The notes under the pieces are model-generated. The model was not told the DNA's origin. It searched no databases and was given only the letters and a program-made list of their open reading frames with translations. A stretch of DNA of 64,000 nt, taken from positions 4,030,001 to 4,094,000 of the forward strand of contig NZ_CP066370.1 in the NCBI RefSeq assembly GCF_016406325.1, written 5' to 3'. How positions within the stretch are numbered: position 1 is the stretch's first letter; each line of letters begins with the position of its first letter. The position numbers and the translations under genes were made by a program. Source of the stretch: Shewanella putrefaciens (GTDB lineage Bacteria; Pseudomonadota; Gammaproteobacteria; Enterobacterales; Shewanellaceae). Below are positions 1-9,678 of the stretch, piece by piece.

Positions 1-529
1 CGCAGAAGATATGGCAAAAATGCAACACTTAGTGTCGCAAATATCCCGCTTCGAAAAATTAGTTGATGAAGATGCACCATTATCCGAAGTCTTACCTAAT
101 GTTTATAACGCCAATAAAGCCCGTTACAAAGATTATACTATCCGCCAACTCTGCCAAGAAATGCATAATCTTTATGTCAGCCATGATGTAAAACAATTGC
201 AAAAAGAAATGTTCAGAAAAGCACATTTCCCAACTAAGGTAATGGACCCTCAAGAAGCTAATCTTGAATTTATTCGCGGTAAAGTAGAACTAGTCCCACT
301 CTCTCAAATTGAAGGTCGTATCGCTGCCGAAGGTGCGCTGCCATATCCACCAGGAGTGCTATGTATGGTTCCAGGTGAAATATGGGGAGGTGCTGTACAG
401 CGTTATTTCTTAGCCCTTGAAGAAGGTATCAACTTATTACCCGGATTCTCGCCAGAGTTGCAAGGTGTTTATCTCGAAAACACCGCCGAAGGCAAAATCC
501 AAGCATTAGGTTATGTATTAGCTAAATAA
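1..529 (+). CDS. speF: Ornithine decarboxylase, C-terminal part (5' truncated by window)
   Basis: This is the last ~175 residues of a PLP-dependent Orn/Lys/Arg decarboxylase. The frame is open back to base 2, so the gene starts outside the window. Visible family features are the C-terminal Orn/Lys/Arg decarboxylase domain with the stretch GRIAAEGALPYPPGVLCMVP and the closing region RYFLALEEGINLLPGF. The enzyme decarboxylates ornithine to putrescine in the cytoplasm. The catalytic lysine and PLP site lie upstream and cannot be checked. The next gene is the matching antiporter potE, 84 bp downstream, which is the standard speF-potE arrangement and makes ornithine the most likely substrate. Lysine or arginine decarboxylase is less likely because of that neighbour. 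Confidence 0.85.
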   Translation, partial: AEDMAKMQHLVSQISRFEKLVDEDAPLSEVLPNVYNANKARYKDYTIRQLCQEMHNLYVSHDVKQLQKEMFRKAHFPTKVMDPQEANLEFIRGKVELVPLSQIEGRIAAEGALPYPPGVLCMVPGEIWGGAVQRYFLALEEGINLLPGFSPELQGVYLENTAEGKIQALGYVLAK

Positions 530-537
530 CAGTTTTT

Positions 538-570
538 GACTGCAGAGTTAATTAACCCCGCTCTGCAGTC
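538..570 (+). other. Intercistronic stem-loop between speF and potE
   Basis: A perfect 10-bp stem, GACTGCAGAG paired with CTCTGCAGTC, encloses a 13-nt AT-rich loop 8 nt after the speF stop. No U-tract follows, so it is unlikely to be an efficient intrinsic terminator. It may act as an RNA processing or stability element that sets the ratio of speF to potE mRNA. The function is inferred. Confidence 0.5.
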
Positions 571-613
571 AATCTCATCTCTCTAAAATGAATTATATAA
601 TTAGGTCATTATT

Positions 614-1933
614 ATGAGTAAATCAGAGAATAAAATTGGTGTTGTCCAATTAACGATTATCACCATAGTCAATATGATGGGTTCAGGCATTATTATGTTG
701 CCAACCCAATTAGCCCAAGTGGGAACCATTTCAATTTTATCTTGGCTCGTCACGGCCGCGGGCTCTACGGCGCTGGCCTTTGCCTTTGCTAAGTGCGGTA
801 TGTTCAGTAAAAAATCCGGTGGTATGGGCGGTTATGCCGAGTATGCCTTTGGTCGTTCAGGTAACTTTATGGCCAACTATACCTATGCGGTTTCACTATT
901 AATTGCCAATGTCGCGATTGCTATTTCGGCCGTAGGTTACGCCGCGGTATTGCTTGAGGTTAACCTAAGTCCTATCGCCATTTGCCTTGCGACGATTGGC
1001 GTGCTTTGGTTAGCGACAATTGCAAACTTTGGTGGTGCCCGCATTACAGGCCGCGTGAGTAGCGTAACAGTTTGGGGAATTATCATACCTGTGATTGGTG
1101 TGTCTTTAATTGGCTGGTACTGGTTTGATATTGACCTCTATAAAGGCGCTTGGAACCCGCATGATATGCCATTCTTTAAAGCACTAGGCGGCTCTATCGC
1201 AATGACATTATGGGCTTTCCTTGGTTTAGAATCAGCCTGCGCAAACTCTGAAGCTGTTGATAATCCAGAAAAAAATGTACCCATCGCCGTTATGGGGGGG
1301 ACATTAGGTGCGGCGATAATCTACATCGTTTCCACCAACGTTATTGCTGGTATTGTACCAAACGCTGAGCTTGCTATGTCGAATGCGCCATTCGGTTTAG
1401 CCTTCGCGCAAATGTTTAATCCTGTGGTCGGAAAAATCGTGATGGCCTGTGCCATTATCTCCTGTACTGGATCGCTATTAGGCTGGCAGTTCACTATTGC
1501 CCAAGTGTTTAAAGCCTCAGCCGATGAAGGATTCTTTCCAAAAATATTCTCTAAGGTCAGCAAAGCCGATGCGCCTATTTGGGGTATGACAATTATCGTT
1601 TCAATTCAAACTATGTTGTCATTAATGACCATTAGTCCCTCACTGAGCAAACAGTTTGAAGCCCTTGTCAATCTTGCTGTCGTCACCAATATTGTGCCCT
1701 ACATTTTATCGATGGCCGCCCTAGGTATTATGCAAAGACAGCTTAAAGTGCCTGCGAATAAGGCCCGTGTTGCCAACGTCATTGCCGTGATTGGTGCCCT
1801 ATATAGCTTCTACGCCCTTTATAGCTCCGGTGAAACAGCAGTAATGCTTGGTGCAATAGCGACCTTCTTCGGTTGGACTATCTACGGTGTTATTTCAAAT
1901 AAAACCCCAGTCGCTGAGGCGCGCCCAGTGTGA
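614..1933 (+). CDS. potE: Putrescine/ornithine antiporter PotE
   Basis: An APC-superfamily inner-membrane transporter of 439 residues, the usual PotE length, with about 12 hydrophobic segments. The N-terminal APC signature MMGSGIIMLPTQLAQVG lies around residues 21-37, and GLESACANSEAVDNPEKNVP (about residues 204-223) is the conserved region after TM6. It exchanges cytoplasmic putrescine for external ornithine and, with SpeF, exports the decarboxylation product while consuming a proton. The ATG start at 614 is preceded by an AGGT-type ribosome-binding site. It is cotranscribed or closely spaced with speF. A related basic amino-acid/polyamine antiporter cannot be excluded from sequence alone, but the pairing with speF argues for PotE. 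Confidence 0.9.
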   Translation: MSKSENKIGVVQLTIITIVNMMGSGIIMLPTQLAQVGTISILSWLVTAAGSTALAFAFAKCGMFSKKSGGMGGYAEYAFGRSGNFMANYTYAVSLLIANVAIAISAVGYAAVLLEVNLSPIAICLATIGVLWLATIANFGGARITGRVSSVTVWGIIIPVIGVSLIGWYWFDIDLYKGAWNPHDMPFFKALGGSIAMTLWAFLGLESACANSEAVDNPEKNVPIAVMGGTLGAAIIYIVSTNVIAGIVPNAELAMSNAPFGLAFAQMFNPVVGKIVMACAIISCTGSLLGWQFTIAQVFKASADEGFFPKIFSKVSKADAPIWGMTIIVSIQTMLSLMTISPSLSKQFEALVNLAVVTNIVPYILSMAALGIMQRQLKVPANKARVANVIAVIGALYSFYALYSSGETAVMLGAIATFFGWTIYGVISNKTPVAEARPV

Positions 1934-1995
1934 ACACCCGACGATATTGTCTATGTTCACCCCCTAACGAATAGCGCCCTTAACATCAATACTCA

Positions 1996-2025
1996 GGGAC
2001 CATAGGCTATAAATCCTATGGTCCC
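1996..2025 (+). other. Strong stem-loop between potE and porin gene
   Basis: An 11-bp perfect inverted repeat, GGGACCATAGG and CCTATGGTCCC, with an 8-nt loop sits between potE and the porin gene, ending 32 bp before the porin ATG. There is no following U-run. It could be a Rho-associated 3' end for potE or a 5' leader element of the porin mRNA. Confidence 0.45.
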
Positions 2026-2057
2026 CTAACTAACCCTTGCTTATTTTCGGTGAAATT

Positions 2058-3212
2058 ATGAATAAGACTTGCATCGCCTTAGTGCTTCCTGTGCTGTTGA
2101 CAGCCACCAGCAGCCAAGCAATTGAACTATATAAAGACTCAAAAAATTCATTAGATTTGAGTGGCTGGCTTGGATTTGCCGCATTAAATGATAGCCATGA
2201 TACTTCCGTTATTGACGATTTATCCCGTGTACGATTTAGCTTCGAACGCAATGAAAAACATGGTTGGACGGCTTTTGCGACGACCGAATGGGGTATCAAT
2301 ATGGTGTCTAGCGATGACAGCCTAGTGATGCAAGGCGGTAAACTCGCTGCAGAAAAAAACGAAGATTTCCTCTATAACCGTTTAGGTTATGTCGGTATGT
2401 CCCACGATGAGTGGGGGAGCCTAAGTTTTGGTAAGCAATGGGGCGTATATTACGACATCGCAGGCACCACAGATCTACCCAACGTCTTTGCAGGATACAG
2501 TGTTGGCGCCTATGCCTTTAGTGATGGTGGATTAACAGGAACAGGCCGAGCTGACTCTGCATTTATCTACCGCAATACGCTCGGCCCAGTGCACATTGCC
2601 CTGCAATACGCCGCCAAAACCAATGGGGATATCGTCCTTAAAAATGCCGATGGCAGCGAAATGGCAGACTCTGAACTCAATTTCGACAGCAGCTACGGTG
2701 CCAGCCTGACCTATTCGGTAACGGACAAATTTAAGCTGCTGGCGGGCTTTAACCGCGGTGATTTTGACGGTCACCTAGGTAATACCCAAGTTGATGAAAC
2801 AAATAAGATTGTCGGTATTGGTGCTATGTACGGTGATTATTATCACTATGCCGAAAATCGCGAAGCAAGTGGCCTCTATGTCGGCTTTAACGCCCATCAA
2901 AGTAAAAACAATGAACTAGTGGATGGCGAACTTTACGATGCGACTGGCGTCGAGCTAATGACGGCCTATCAATTTGATAATGGCTTTGTACCTATGTTGG
3001 TGCTCAGTTATTTAGATTTAGATACAGATGCAACCACACCTATCCAAGGTAAATGGACCCGCCAATTTGCCATGTTAGGACTGCATTATCGCTACAGTAA
3101 CGACACTGTGATGTTTGCCGAGATGAAACTGGATTTTAGCAAAATGGATGACGCTGCACTCGAAGCGCTGGAAGACAACGGCTTTGCGGTGGGGATTAAC
3201 TACTTCTTCTAG
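2058..3212 (+). CDS. General porin-type outer-membrane protein
   Basis: A 384-residue Gram-negative porin-like beta-barrel. I place the start at the ATG at 2058 rather than the in-frame TTG at 2037. The ATG has a GGTGA ribosome-binding site and begins a clean signal peptide (MNKTCIALVLPVLLTATSSQA, cut before IELYKD). Porin features are the N-terminal segment LSGWLGFAALNDS, RNRLGYVGMSHDEWGSLSFGK-type strands with the porin motif YVGMSHDEWGSLSFGKQWG, an acidic loop-rich middle and a terminal aromatic residue (GINYFF). It should form a diffusion pore in the outer membrane. It lies 124 bp after potE on the same strand, so it may take part in polyamine or ornithine passage, but that is inference. 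The specific substrate is unknown. Confidence 0.85.
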   Translation: MNKTCIALVLPVLLTATSSQAIELYKDSKNSLDLSGWLGFAALNDSHDTSVIDDLSRVRFSFERNEKHGWTAFATTEWGINMVSSDDSLVMQGGKLAAEKNEDFLYNRLGYVGMSHDEWGSLSFGKQWGVYYDIAGTTDLPNVFAGYSVGAYAFSDGGLTGTGRADSAFIYRNTLGPVHIALQYAAKTNGDIVLKNADGSEMADSELNFDSSYGASLTYSVTDKFKLLAGFNRGDFDGHLGNTQVDETNKIVGIGAMYGDYYHYAENREASGLYVGFNAHQSKNNELVDGELYDATGVELMTAYQFDNGFVPMLVLSYLDLDTDATTPIQGKWTRQFAMLGLHYRYSNDTVMFAEMKLDFSKMDDAALEALEDNGFAVGINYFF

Positions 3213-3285
3213 CCATTTTTCAAAAACACTCGCGCGAGTCCAACCTACCATTGCACTCGCTCCGCATTGTAACCAAAGAACTCAT

Positions 3286-3320
3286 GGCTCACGTCATCGC
3301 TCATATACGTGAGCCTTTTT
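3286..3320 (+). terminator. Intrinsic terminator after porin gene
   Basis: The 9-bp stem GGCTCACGT / ACGTGAGCC is followed directly by TTTTT. It lies 74 bp after the porin stop and points in the same direction. Confidence 0.7.
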
Positions 3321-3405
3321 GAGGCTGAGGAGCGGCGCACGTTCCGTCTACAAACGCTCGCCGTAGACTCATTAGATGGTTCCGCCGGTTTACCATCGTC
3401 TCTAC

Positions 3406-3442
3406 GCCACTTCAAATTGAGTTTATGAAGTGGCTTTTTTTT
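3406..3442 (+). terminator. Second plus-strand intrinsic terminator
   Basis: The 9-bp stem GCCACTTCA / TGAAGTGGC is followed by eight T residues on the plus strand, just before the convergent ygiQ stop. Read on the minus strand the A-tract precedes the stem, so it mainly protects ygiQ from plus-strand read-through. Confidence 0.7.
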
Positions 3443-3456
3443 CAGTAGAAACCGAG

Positions 3457-5829
3457 TTACTTAGCTTGCTGACGATTATGGGACGGTTTACCGCCACCCT
3501 TAGATTGAGCCCCTGATGCTTTAGCACTCGATTGTCCAAAAGGCGCTTTAGCTCCCGGACGATTCGACTTAGGCACATTAGGCTTAGGTACGTTAGGCTT
3601 GGACGCATTCAATGCAGGTTTTCCGCCTTTCCCGGCAGGTTTTGACTCTGCACCCGCATTAACACCGCCTTTCATCGCCCCTTTAGATTTAGTCGCCCCC
3701 TTACGATCATCGAACTGATTACCCGAGAAACGTGTAAAGGCTTTTTGGCCTTGGTTGGCATCCTTCATCCATTTAGGCCCGCGCTCATTGCGCCCTTCTG
3801 GTGGCACTAATTGGTTTGGACTATTGCCGATCAAATCTTCACGCCCCATGGCAATCAAGCCTTCACGGATAATAGGCCAACCTGCTGGGTCATGGTAACG
3901 CAGCAACGCTTTATGCAAGCGGCGTTGACGCCCCTTCTTCGGCACTGGCACCACTTCACTGGTGTGTTTGACGTTTTTAAGCGAGTTCAATTCGGTATGA
4001 TAAATCGTCGTCGCATTCGCCATCGGTGAGGGATAGAAGTTTTGCACTTGGTCGAGCTTAAACTTACGCTCCTTCAGCCACAGCGCTAAATTCACCATGT
4101 CTTCGTCGGTCGTGCCAGGATGCGCCGATATAAAATAAGGGATCAGGAACTGTTCTTTACCCGCTTCCTTCGAATACTTGTCGAACAGTTCTTTAAATTT
4201 ATCGTAGGCGCCCATGCCGGGTTTCATCATCTTGCTGAGCGGCCCTTCCTCGGTATGCTCAGGGGCGATTTTTAAGTAGCCGCCCACATGATGCTGCACT
4301 AACTCTTTAACATAGGCAGGATCTTCGATCGCCAAATCGTAACGCACACCGGAGGCAATCAAAATCTTCTTAATGCCGGGCACGGCGCGGGCGGCGCGGT
4401 ACAAGTCGATAGTGTGCTTATGATCTGTGCCTAAATGGCCGCAAATCGAGGGGAACACGCAGGACAAACGGCGGCAGGTTTTCTCGGCTTTTTCGCTGGT
4501 ACAGCCGAGGCGATACATGTTGGCAGTGGGGCCGCCAAGGTCGGAAATCACCCCAGTAAAGCCAGGCACTTTATCCTGAATATCTTTGATTTCTTTGATA
4601 ATCGACTCTTGCGAACGGCTCTGGATAATTCGTCCTTCGTGTTCGGTAATCGAGCAGAAAGAACAGCCACCAAAGCAACCGCGCATGATGTTGATCGAAG
4701 TTTTGATCATGTCATAGGCGGGGATTTTCGCCTTGCCATAGGCAGGATGCGGCACCCTTTTATAGGGTAAGTCGAACACCGCATCCATCTCGTCGGTATT
4801 GAGCGGCCAAGCGGGCGGATTAACCCACACACCACGGTCACCGTGGGGCTGGAACAGCGCCCGTGCGCAGCCCGGGTTTTGCTCTTGGTGCAAAATCCGT
4901 GAGGCATGGGCGTATAAATATTTGTCCTCAGATACCTTTTCAAAAGCTGGCAGCAGCACATAGGTTTTATCCCATGGCTTAGGGCGTGGCGGTTGCACGC
5001 TGATAGCTTTTGGCGCATCGTTATCAAAAATCTTTGCATCCGAAGGGCCAGATAAATTAGCGCAACCCACATCATCGGCACCATAGGGATTAGGGATAGG
5101 ATCAATCTTATGCAATTGGTCGATTTTGCGTGAATCCATACCACGCCATTCAGGCAAAGGTTCTTTACGAATTACCGCAGTGCCACGCACATCGTGCAAG
5201 TCATTAATCGACTCCCCCGCCGCTAAGCGGCGCGCCACTTCAGCCAGCGGACGCTCGGCATTGCCATACATTAAAATGTCGGCCTTAGCATCGAAAATCA
5301 CACTGCGACGCACTTTATCGGACCAATAATCGTAATGGGCGATCCGGCGAAGGCTTGCCTCAATTCCGCCAATAATGACTGGCACATCTTTAAAGGCTTC
5401 TTTACAACGCTGGGTATAAACCGTCACGGCGCGGTCGGGGCGCTTGCCACCGATATCATCTGGAGTATAAGCATCATCGGTGCGGATACGACGGTCAGCG
5501 GTGTAGCGATTAATCATGGAATCCATGTTACCCGCGGTGACACCAAAAAACAGATTCGGGCGTCCAAGCTGCATAAAAGCGTCTTTGCTCGACCAATCGG
5601 GCTGAGAAATAATCCCCACGCGATAACCTTGGGCTTCTAACATACGGCCAATAACGGCCATACCAAAGCTTGGGTGGTCCACATAAGCATCACCTGTGAC
5701 AATAATAATGTCACAGCTATCCCAGCCGAGCTTATCCATCTCCTTACGGGACATAGGTAAGAAAGGTGCCGTGCCATAGCACTCGGCCCAGTATTTGGGA
5801 TAACTAAAAAGTGTGGATTCAACTTGCAT
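3457..5829 (-). CDS. ygiQ: YgiQ family radical SAM protein
   Basis: A 790-residue protein of the YgiQ/UPF0313 radical SAM family. An N-terminal B12-binding-like fold ([20 protein letters not shown], near residues 41-60) precedes the radical SAM core with the cluster motif C385-x3-C389-x2-C392 ([10 protein letters not shown]). The usual DUF3362 C-terminal region follows (around residues 600-700). The reaction is not established for the family. The last ~100 residues are a low-complexity Lys/Gly/Pro/Ala-rich tail with near repeats [10 protein letters not shown] and KSNRP, so the protein is longer than the roughly 740-residue E. coli homologue as I recall it. It is convergent with the porin gene and appears monocistronic. 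Family assignment is firm; function is unknown. Confidence 0.9.
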   Translation of the reverse strand: MQVESTLFSYPKYWAECYGTAPFLPMSRKEMDKLGWDSCDIIIVTGDAYVDHPSFGMAVIGRMLEAQGYRVGIISQPDWSSKDAFMQLGRPNLFFGVTAGNMDSMINRYTADRRIRTDDAYTPDDIGGKRPDRAVTVYTQRCKEAFKDVPVIIGGIEASLRRIAHYDYWSDKVRRSVIFDAKADILMYGNAERPLAEVARRLAAGESINDLHDVRGTAVIRKEPLPEWRGMDSRKIDQLHKIDPIPNPYGADDVGCANLSGPSDAKIFDNDAPKAISVQPPRPKPWDKTYVLLPAFEKVSEDKYLYAHASRILHQEQNPGCARALFQPHGDRGVWVNPPAWPLNTDEMDAVFDLPYKRVPHPAYGKAKIPAYDMIKTSINIMRGCFGGCSFCSITEHEGRIIQSRSQESIIKEIKDIQDKVPGFTGVISDLGGPTANMYRLGCTSEKAEKTCRRLSCVFPSICGHLGTDHKHTIDLYRAARAVPGIKKILIASGVRYDLAIEDPAYVKELVQHHVGGYLKIAPEHTEEGPLSKMMKPGMGAYDKFKELFDKYSKEAGKEQFLIPYFISAHPGTTDEDMVNLALWLKERKFKLDQVQNFYPSPMANATTIYHTELNSLKNVKHTSEVVPVPKKGRQRRLHKALLRYHDPAGWPIIREGLIAMGREDLIGNSPNQLVPPEGRNERGPKWMKDANQGQKAFTRFSGNQFDDRKGATKSKGAMKGGVNAGAESKPAGKGGKPALNASKPNVPKPNVPKSNRPGAKAPFGQSSAKASGAQSKGGGKPSHNRQQAK

Positions 5830-6030
5830 CGATATTGACCCAAAAGCGTAATGTCAAACAAAGGCGAAGCAAAAAGGAGCTGCGCCGATTTAGGGACGCG
5901 GAGTATAGCAGGCAATCACTGGCAAGTGCGATTAAAAAAACACCAACCACAACCTTTTGTGGGGTATTTGGCCTGCGGCTAGAATACCCCTAAATCGGCT
6001 ATGGATATGACATAGACACGAGTTGAGCGG

Positions 6031-6441
6031 CTACAACCCCTTACCTAGCCCTTGGACAAAATACACTAAATTCACAAAGGCTAAGCTAATAATCACAATC
6101 CAAGTGAGTAACACTCCCCAAAAACGTCCCAAATGATAACCACCTTGGCCTTGGGTGAGTCCAATGGCATGGAGTAGTCGAGCCACAACCCACAGGGTAC
6201 CAAAACAATGCAAATAAAATGCAGGCAAGCCACCTAATTCGGCTACGGCCATTAAAATCAATACGATGGGTGCATTCTCTATTAAATTAGCATGCACCCG
6301 TCCCGCCAAGGTTAAAGCACTATTACCGCCATCACCGAGACCAATTCTCTGACTTCGCCTAAGTTTAACCACACGATAGGCCAAAGTGACGACTAATAAC
6401 CCTGTAAGGCTGGCGTAAAGGCCTGTTACCATCAAAGACAT
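6031..6441 (-). CDS. MAPEG family membrane protein
   Basis: A 136-residue protein with four predicted membrane segments and the MAPEG-family core: an N-terminal helix followed by a basic stretch, then RVHANLIENAPIVLILMA, the conserved Arg/Asn/Glu helix (about residues 48-65). MAPEG proteins include glutathione S-transferase/peroxidase-type membrane enzymes. Bacterial members of this short type (YecN-like) are mostly uncharacterised. The gene is monocistronic, upstream of ygiQ and divergent from the thrE-like exporter gene. Substrate and activity are not predictable from sequence. Confidence 0.8.
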   Translation of the reverse strand: MSLMVTGLYASLTGLLVVTLAYRVVKLRRSQRIGLGDGGNSALTLAGRVHANLIENAPIVLILMAVAELGGLPAFYLHCFGTLWVVARLLHAIGLTQGQGGYHLGRFWGVLLTWIVIISLAFVNLVYFVQGLGKGL

Positions 6442-6599
6442 ATTAATTTCCCTTTATGAAAAAAATGACTATAGCCCGAGCCGCAAAAAATCAGCAATTT
6501 ATTTGTATTAAGTTTAAAAGCCATTAACCTTTTAGCGACAAGATAGGTTAATATGCGCGCGTCATTCCCAACAACTTTTTTATACAGTGAAGACCCCGA

Positions 6600-7820
6600 T
6601 TGGATAACGAAGAGTTTATCGAAAAACGCAAATTTATCATTAAGCTAGGTAAAGCTTTGCATAAATTTGGCACACCCGCTTATCGCCTTGAAACTCACTT
6701 ACAAACCGTTGCACGCACCTTAGGCCTCGAAGGTTATTTTCTTATTTCACCCACCTCGATGACTTTCGTTTTACAACACGATACGGATCAAGAATATAAC
6801 CATGTCGCGAGAGTGAAACCAGGAGAGCTTGATCTAGGCTCACTTGCCCGAACCGATGAGTTAGTCGATGAATTAACCTCAGGTAAACGTACGTTAACCG
6901 AGGCGCTAGAGCGTTTAGAAGAAATTGCCAATAAACCCAATCCTTACGGCCCGGTATTAACTTGTTTTTCCTTTGGGACCTCTGCCGCCGCTTTCGCCAT
7001 GCTGATGGGCACAGGCTGGAATGATGTATTTTGGTCTGGATTACTCGGTCTACTCATTTATGGCTTTGTGTATCGTGCTGAACGCTCAGCACGCATGGCT
7101 GAAGTCCTTGAACCCTTTGCGACCATTATCTGCGCCATAGTTGCCTGTGCCATTGCGCGTATTGATCCCAATATTAATATTCCCGTGGTTATCCTCTCCG
7201 CGATCATTATCTTTATCCCGGGTTTAGCCTTAACCTTAGGCTTAGCTGAGCTGGCGGCGCGTGATTTGATTTCAGGTACGGCTAGGATTATGGATGCCTG
7301 TATGTTGCTGTTTAAATTGTACTTTGGTGCAGTGCTCGGCATGGCTATCGGTAAGGCTTTCTTTGGCGAGACCATCTATATTGAACCCGAAAGACTGCCC
7401 CGCTGGGCAATATGGTCGGCGGTACCGATTTTATCCATGGCGTTAGTCTTTATTTTTAAAGCACGAATGCAAGATTCACCTTGGGGCGTACTCGCTGGGA
7501 TAGTGGCGTTTTTCTCGGCCATGCTTGGCGGACATTTTTTTGGTGATTCAGTGGGGATCTTCTTTGGCGCTTTAGCCGTTGGCATCTACTCCAATCTTTT
7601 TGCTCGCTGGATGAAAGCGCCTGCTTCCATCGCTCTTTTACAAGGTATAGTGATCTTAGTGCCCGGCAGCAAAACCTATATTGGACTTAATGCGTTAATT
7701 TCTGGCGAGACTATGCTTAATCAATCCCATATAGGTTCACAGATTTTTTTAATCTTTATGTCGCTGATCGCAGGGCTTATCTTCGCCAATGTTGCTGTAC
7801 CGCCTCGCCGTACTCTCTAG
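6600..7820 (+). CDS. Threonine/serine exporter, ThrE (YjjP-YjjB fused) family
   Basis: A 406-residue membrane protein that joins the DUF1212 (YjjP-like) N-terminal half and the DUF3815 (YjjB-like) C-terminal half in one chain. The soluble N-terminal part (FIIKLGKALHKFGTPAYRLE and onwards to about residue 115) is followed by about 10 hydrophobic segments. Conserved glycine-rich stretches such as FIPGLALTLGLAELAARDLI and LVPGSKTYIGLNAL are typical of the family. It probably exports small amino acids or related metabolites. The start is TTG at 6600: an in-frame stop at 6588-6590 leaves no other start codon before the conserved N-terminus, and the ribosome-binding site is weak. The gene stands alone. 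Confidence 0.8.
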   Translation: MDNEEFIEKRKFIIKLGKALHKFGTPAYRLETHLQTVARTLGLEGYFLISPTSMTFVLQHDTDQEYNHVARVKPGELDLGSLARTDELVDELTSGKRTLTEALERLEEIANKPNPYGPVLTCFSFGTSAAAFAMLMGTGWNDVFWSGLLGLLIYGFVYRAERSARMAEVLEPFATIICAIVACAIARIDPNINIPVVILSAIIIFIPGLALTLGLAELAARDLISGTARIMDACMLLFKLYFGAVLGMAIGKAFFGETIYIEPERLPRWAIWSAVPILSMALVFIFKARMQDSPWGVLAGIVAFFSAMLGGHFFGDSVGIFFGALAVGIYSNLFARWMKAPASIALLQGIVILVPGSKTYIGLNALISGETMLNQSHIGSQIFLIFMSLIAGLIFANVAVPPRRTL

Positions 7821-7997
7821 CCATACTCAGTATGGCGGCATCAAGGTGCACGGTATTCTTAGTGCAACCTTAAATAAAATCAAAATGTTATTTAAATACT
7901 TCCTTGACTAATTACCACTTTCCATGTGTTATTAAATTGTGAATTGCAGAGTGAGTTTGATATCGCTGCAGCCGTCAATTCCATGGGAGTGGTCTAT

Positions 7998-9647
7998 ATG
8001 CAGAAATTTATCCAGTATGCATGCATCCTACCTTGTTGCATCAGCAGCCAGATGAGTGTGGCCAACGTCGATAAGCCACTAACAAGCCCCCCAATCGTTC
8101 AACAAGAGCAGACTCCTAAAAAAATTGGCAAAATTATTGTCGTGAATAATCCAATTTTTGATGAATCAGATCCAAACGCTTTTTTTATTCATCGCTGGGC
8201 AAATCAGCTGCATATCAACACCAAAGATTATGTCGTGCGCGATAAACTCACCTTTAGTGAAAATGATACTGTCGACCTAAAAGATCTCAATGAATCACAA
8301 CGTCTCTTACGGGCCGAACCCTATATTCGCGATGCAAAAATCTATATCGCTGACAAAGATCCCCAATCCGACACCGATCCTAACGTCGAATCGGTTGTTA
8401 TTGAAACGTGGGATAACTGGTCATTACTTCCTACGGGGAGCTTTAGCAGCTCAGGAGGGGATACTCGTTATTCTTTTGGCGTAAAGGAGGACAATTTATT
8501 GGGTACAGGCATACGAACTCGAATGAATTACCAGTCAAATGAATCTCGTAGTGGTTATAAATTTGCCTTTGAAGCCCCCCTTAGCATTATCGAACACGGC
8601 ATCATCGCCGCAGAGTTTTATGATAATAGTGACGGCCAAGCTAAACATATGTACATCAGTAAACCTTTTTATTCGCTCAAGACGAATAGCATGTACTCCC
8701 TAGAATATCTTGACGATAGTCGTACCGATATATTGCGACAAAACGGTAATGAGGTGAATGAATTTGAACACAAGTCTGACTACCTTAACCTCAAGTACGG
8801 CTGGCTAATAAGTCAGAATAACGACAATATTTCCCGCTTTATTACAGGTATTACCCAGAATAAACATGAGTTTGCAAACGTAGACACCTATCCCACATCG
8901 ATGCTACCGCAAGACAGGGACTTTATGTATCCTTGGGTTGCCTACGAATTTATCGAAGACGATTTTCACGTATTGAATAATATTCACCTGATCACCAATA
9001 ACGAAGACTTTAACTTAGGCTGGCACCACTATGTCCAGTTAGGATTAGAAACCAAAGACATAGACGATGGTAACCCACTAGGCTACCACTTTAAGTGGCA
9101 AAGCAGCGGCGGTTACCGATTCGATAATCAACTCTGGCTTTTAGAAATGGCAGGGAGTAGCACCCTTGGCACAACGCAAAAAGATACCTATACAGTCGAA
9201 GCCCAAGCCGAATACTTTTATCGGATCAACCCTAAATGGACTGCCTACGGTAAAGCTTGGGCAAGCGTATCAAACAATACTTACCTTGATCTCACCCGAG
9301 GACTTGGGGATGAAACGGGTGTACGGGGTTACCCCAATGAGTACCAACAAGGTGACAATCAATGGCTCATGACTGCAGAACTGCGTCATTATCCCAATAT
9401 CAATCTCTATCAACTGGCAGAACTTGGCTGGGCACTGTTTACCGATCTGGGACAAGCATCGGGAGGGCCACTGGCTAGCAATAACGAAGTCAGCGGCCCT
9501 TTGGGCACTATCGGTATAGGAGCACGAATTTATTCCTCCCGTTCCAGCTACGGCAATGTCGCCCATATCGATTTTTCTCTGCCGTATACAGGTGGCGAAT
9601 CTGCCAATAGTTGGGAATGGCGGCTCTTAGTTAAACAGAGTTTTTAA
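7998..9647 (+). CDS. Omp85/BamA-superfamily-like outer-membrane protein
   Basis: A 549-residue protein with a signal peptide, a POTRA-like N-terminal region and a C-terminal beta-barrel. The start is set at the ATG at 7998, which has a GGGAGTGG ribosome-binding site and begins a signal peptide ending about SSQMSVA. The upstream in-frame GTG at 7926 would add 24 residues with no signal character. The region from about residue 50 to 130 (KKIGKIIVVNNPIFD... LLRAEPYIRDAKIYI) resembles a POTRA fold, and DTRYSFGVKEDNLLGTGI is the typical Omp85 barrel entry. The chain ends in a barrel-type Phe (LLVKQSF). Members assemble or secrete proteins, or act as surface-exposed barrels. No secreted partner gene is adjacent, so the client is unknown. 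Confidence 0.7.
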   Translation: MQKFIQYACILPCCISSQMSVANVDKPLTSPPIVQQEQTPKKIGKIIVVNNPIFDESDPNAFFIHRWANQLHINTKDYVVRDKLTFSENDTVDLKDLNESQRLLRAEPYIRDAKIYIADKDPQSDTDPNVESVVIETWDNWSLLPTGSFSSSGGDTRYSFGVKEDNLLGTGIRTRMNYQSNESRSGYKFAFEAPLSIIEHGIIAAEFYDNSDGQAKHMYISKPFYSLKTNSMYSLEYLDDSRTDILRQNGNEVNEFEHKSDYLNLKYGWLISQNNDNISRFITGITQNKHEFANVDTYPTSMLPQDRDFMYPWVAYEFIEDDFHVLNNIHLITNNEDFNLGWHHYVQLGLETKDIDDGNPLGYHFKWQSSGGYRFDNQLWLLEMAGSSTLGTTQKDTYTVEAQAEYFYRINPKWTAYGKAWASVSNNTYLDLTRGLGDETGVRGYPNEYQQGDNQWLMTAELRHYPNINLYQLAELGWALFTDLGQASGGPLASNNEVSGPLGTIGIGARIYSSRSSYGNVAHIDFSLPYTGGESANSWEWRLLVKQSF

Positions 9648-9678
9648 ACCTAAGGTACACCATGATTGCTCAACACCA

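Noticed and set aside
4435..5144. Open frames opposite and within ygiQ
   Set aside because: They are shadow frames of a long conserved radical SAM gene, with no start signals.
5963..5992. GGGGTATT / AATACCCC inverted repeat between ygiQ and the MAPEG gene
   Set aside because: The 8-bp arms have no U-run on either strand and a long loop, so there is not enough support to call a terminator or operator.
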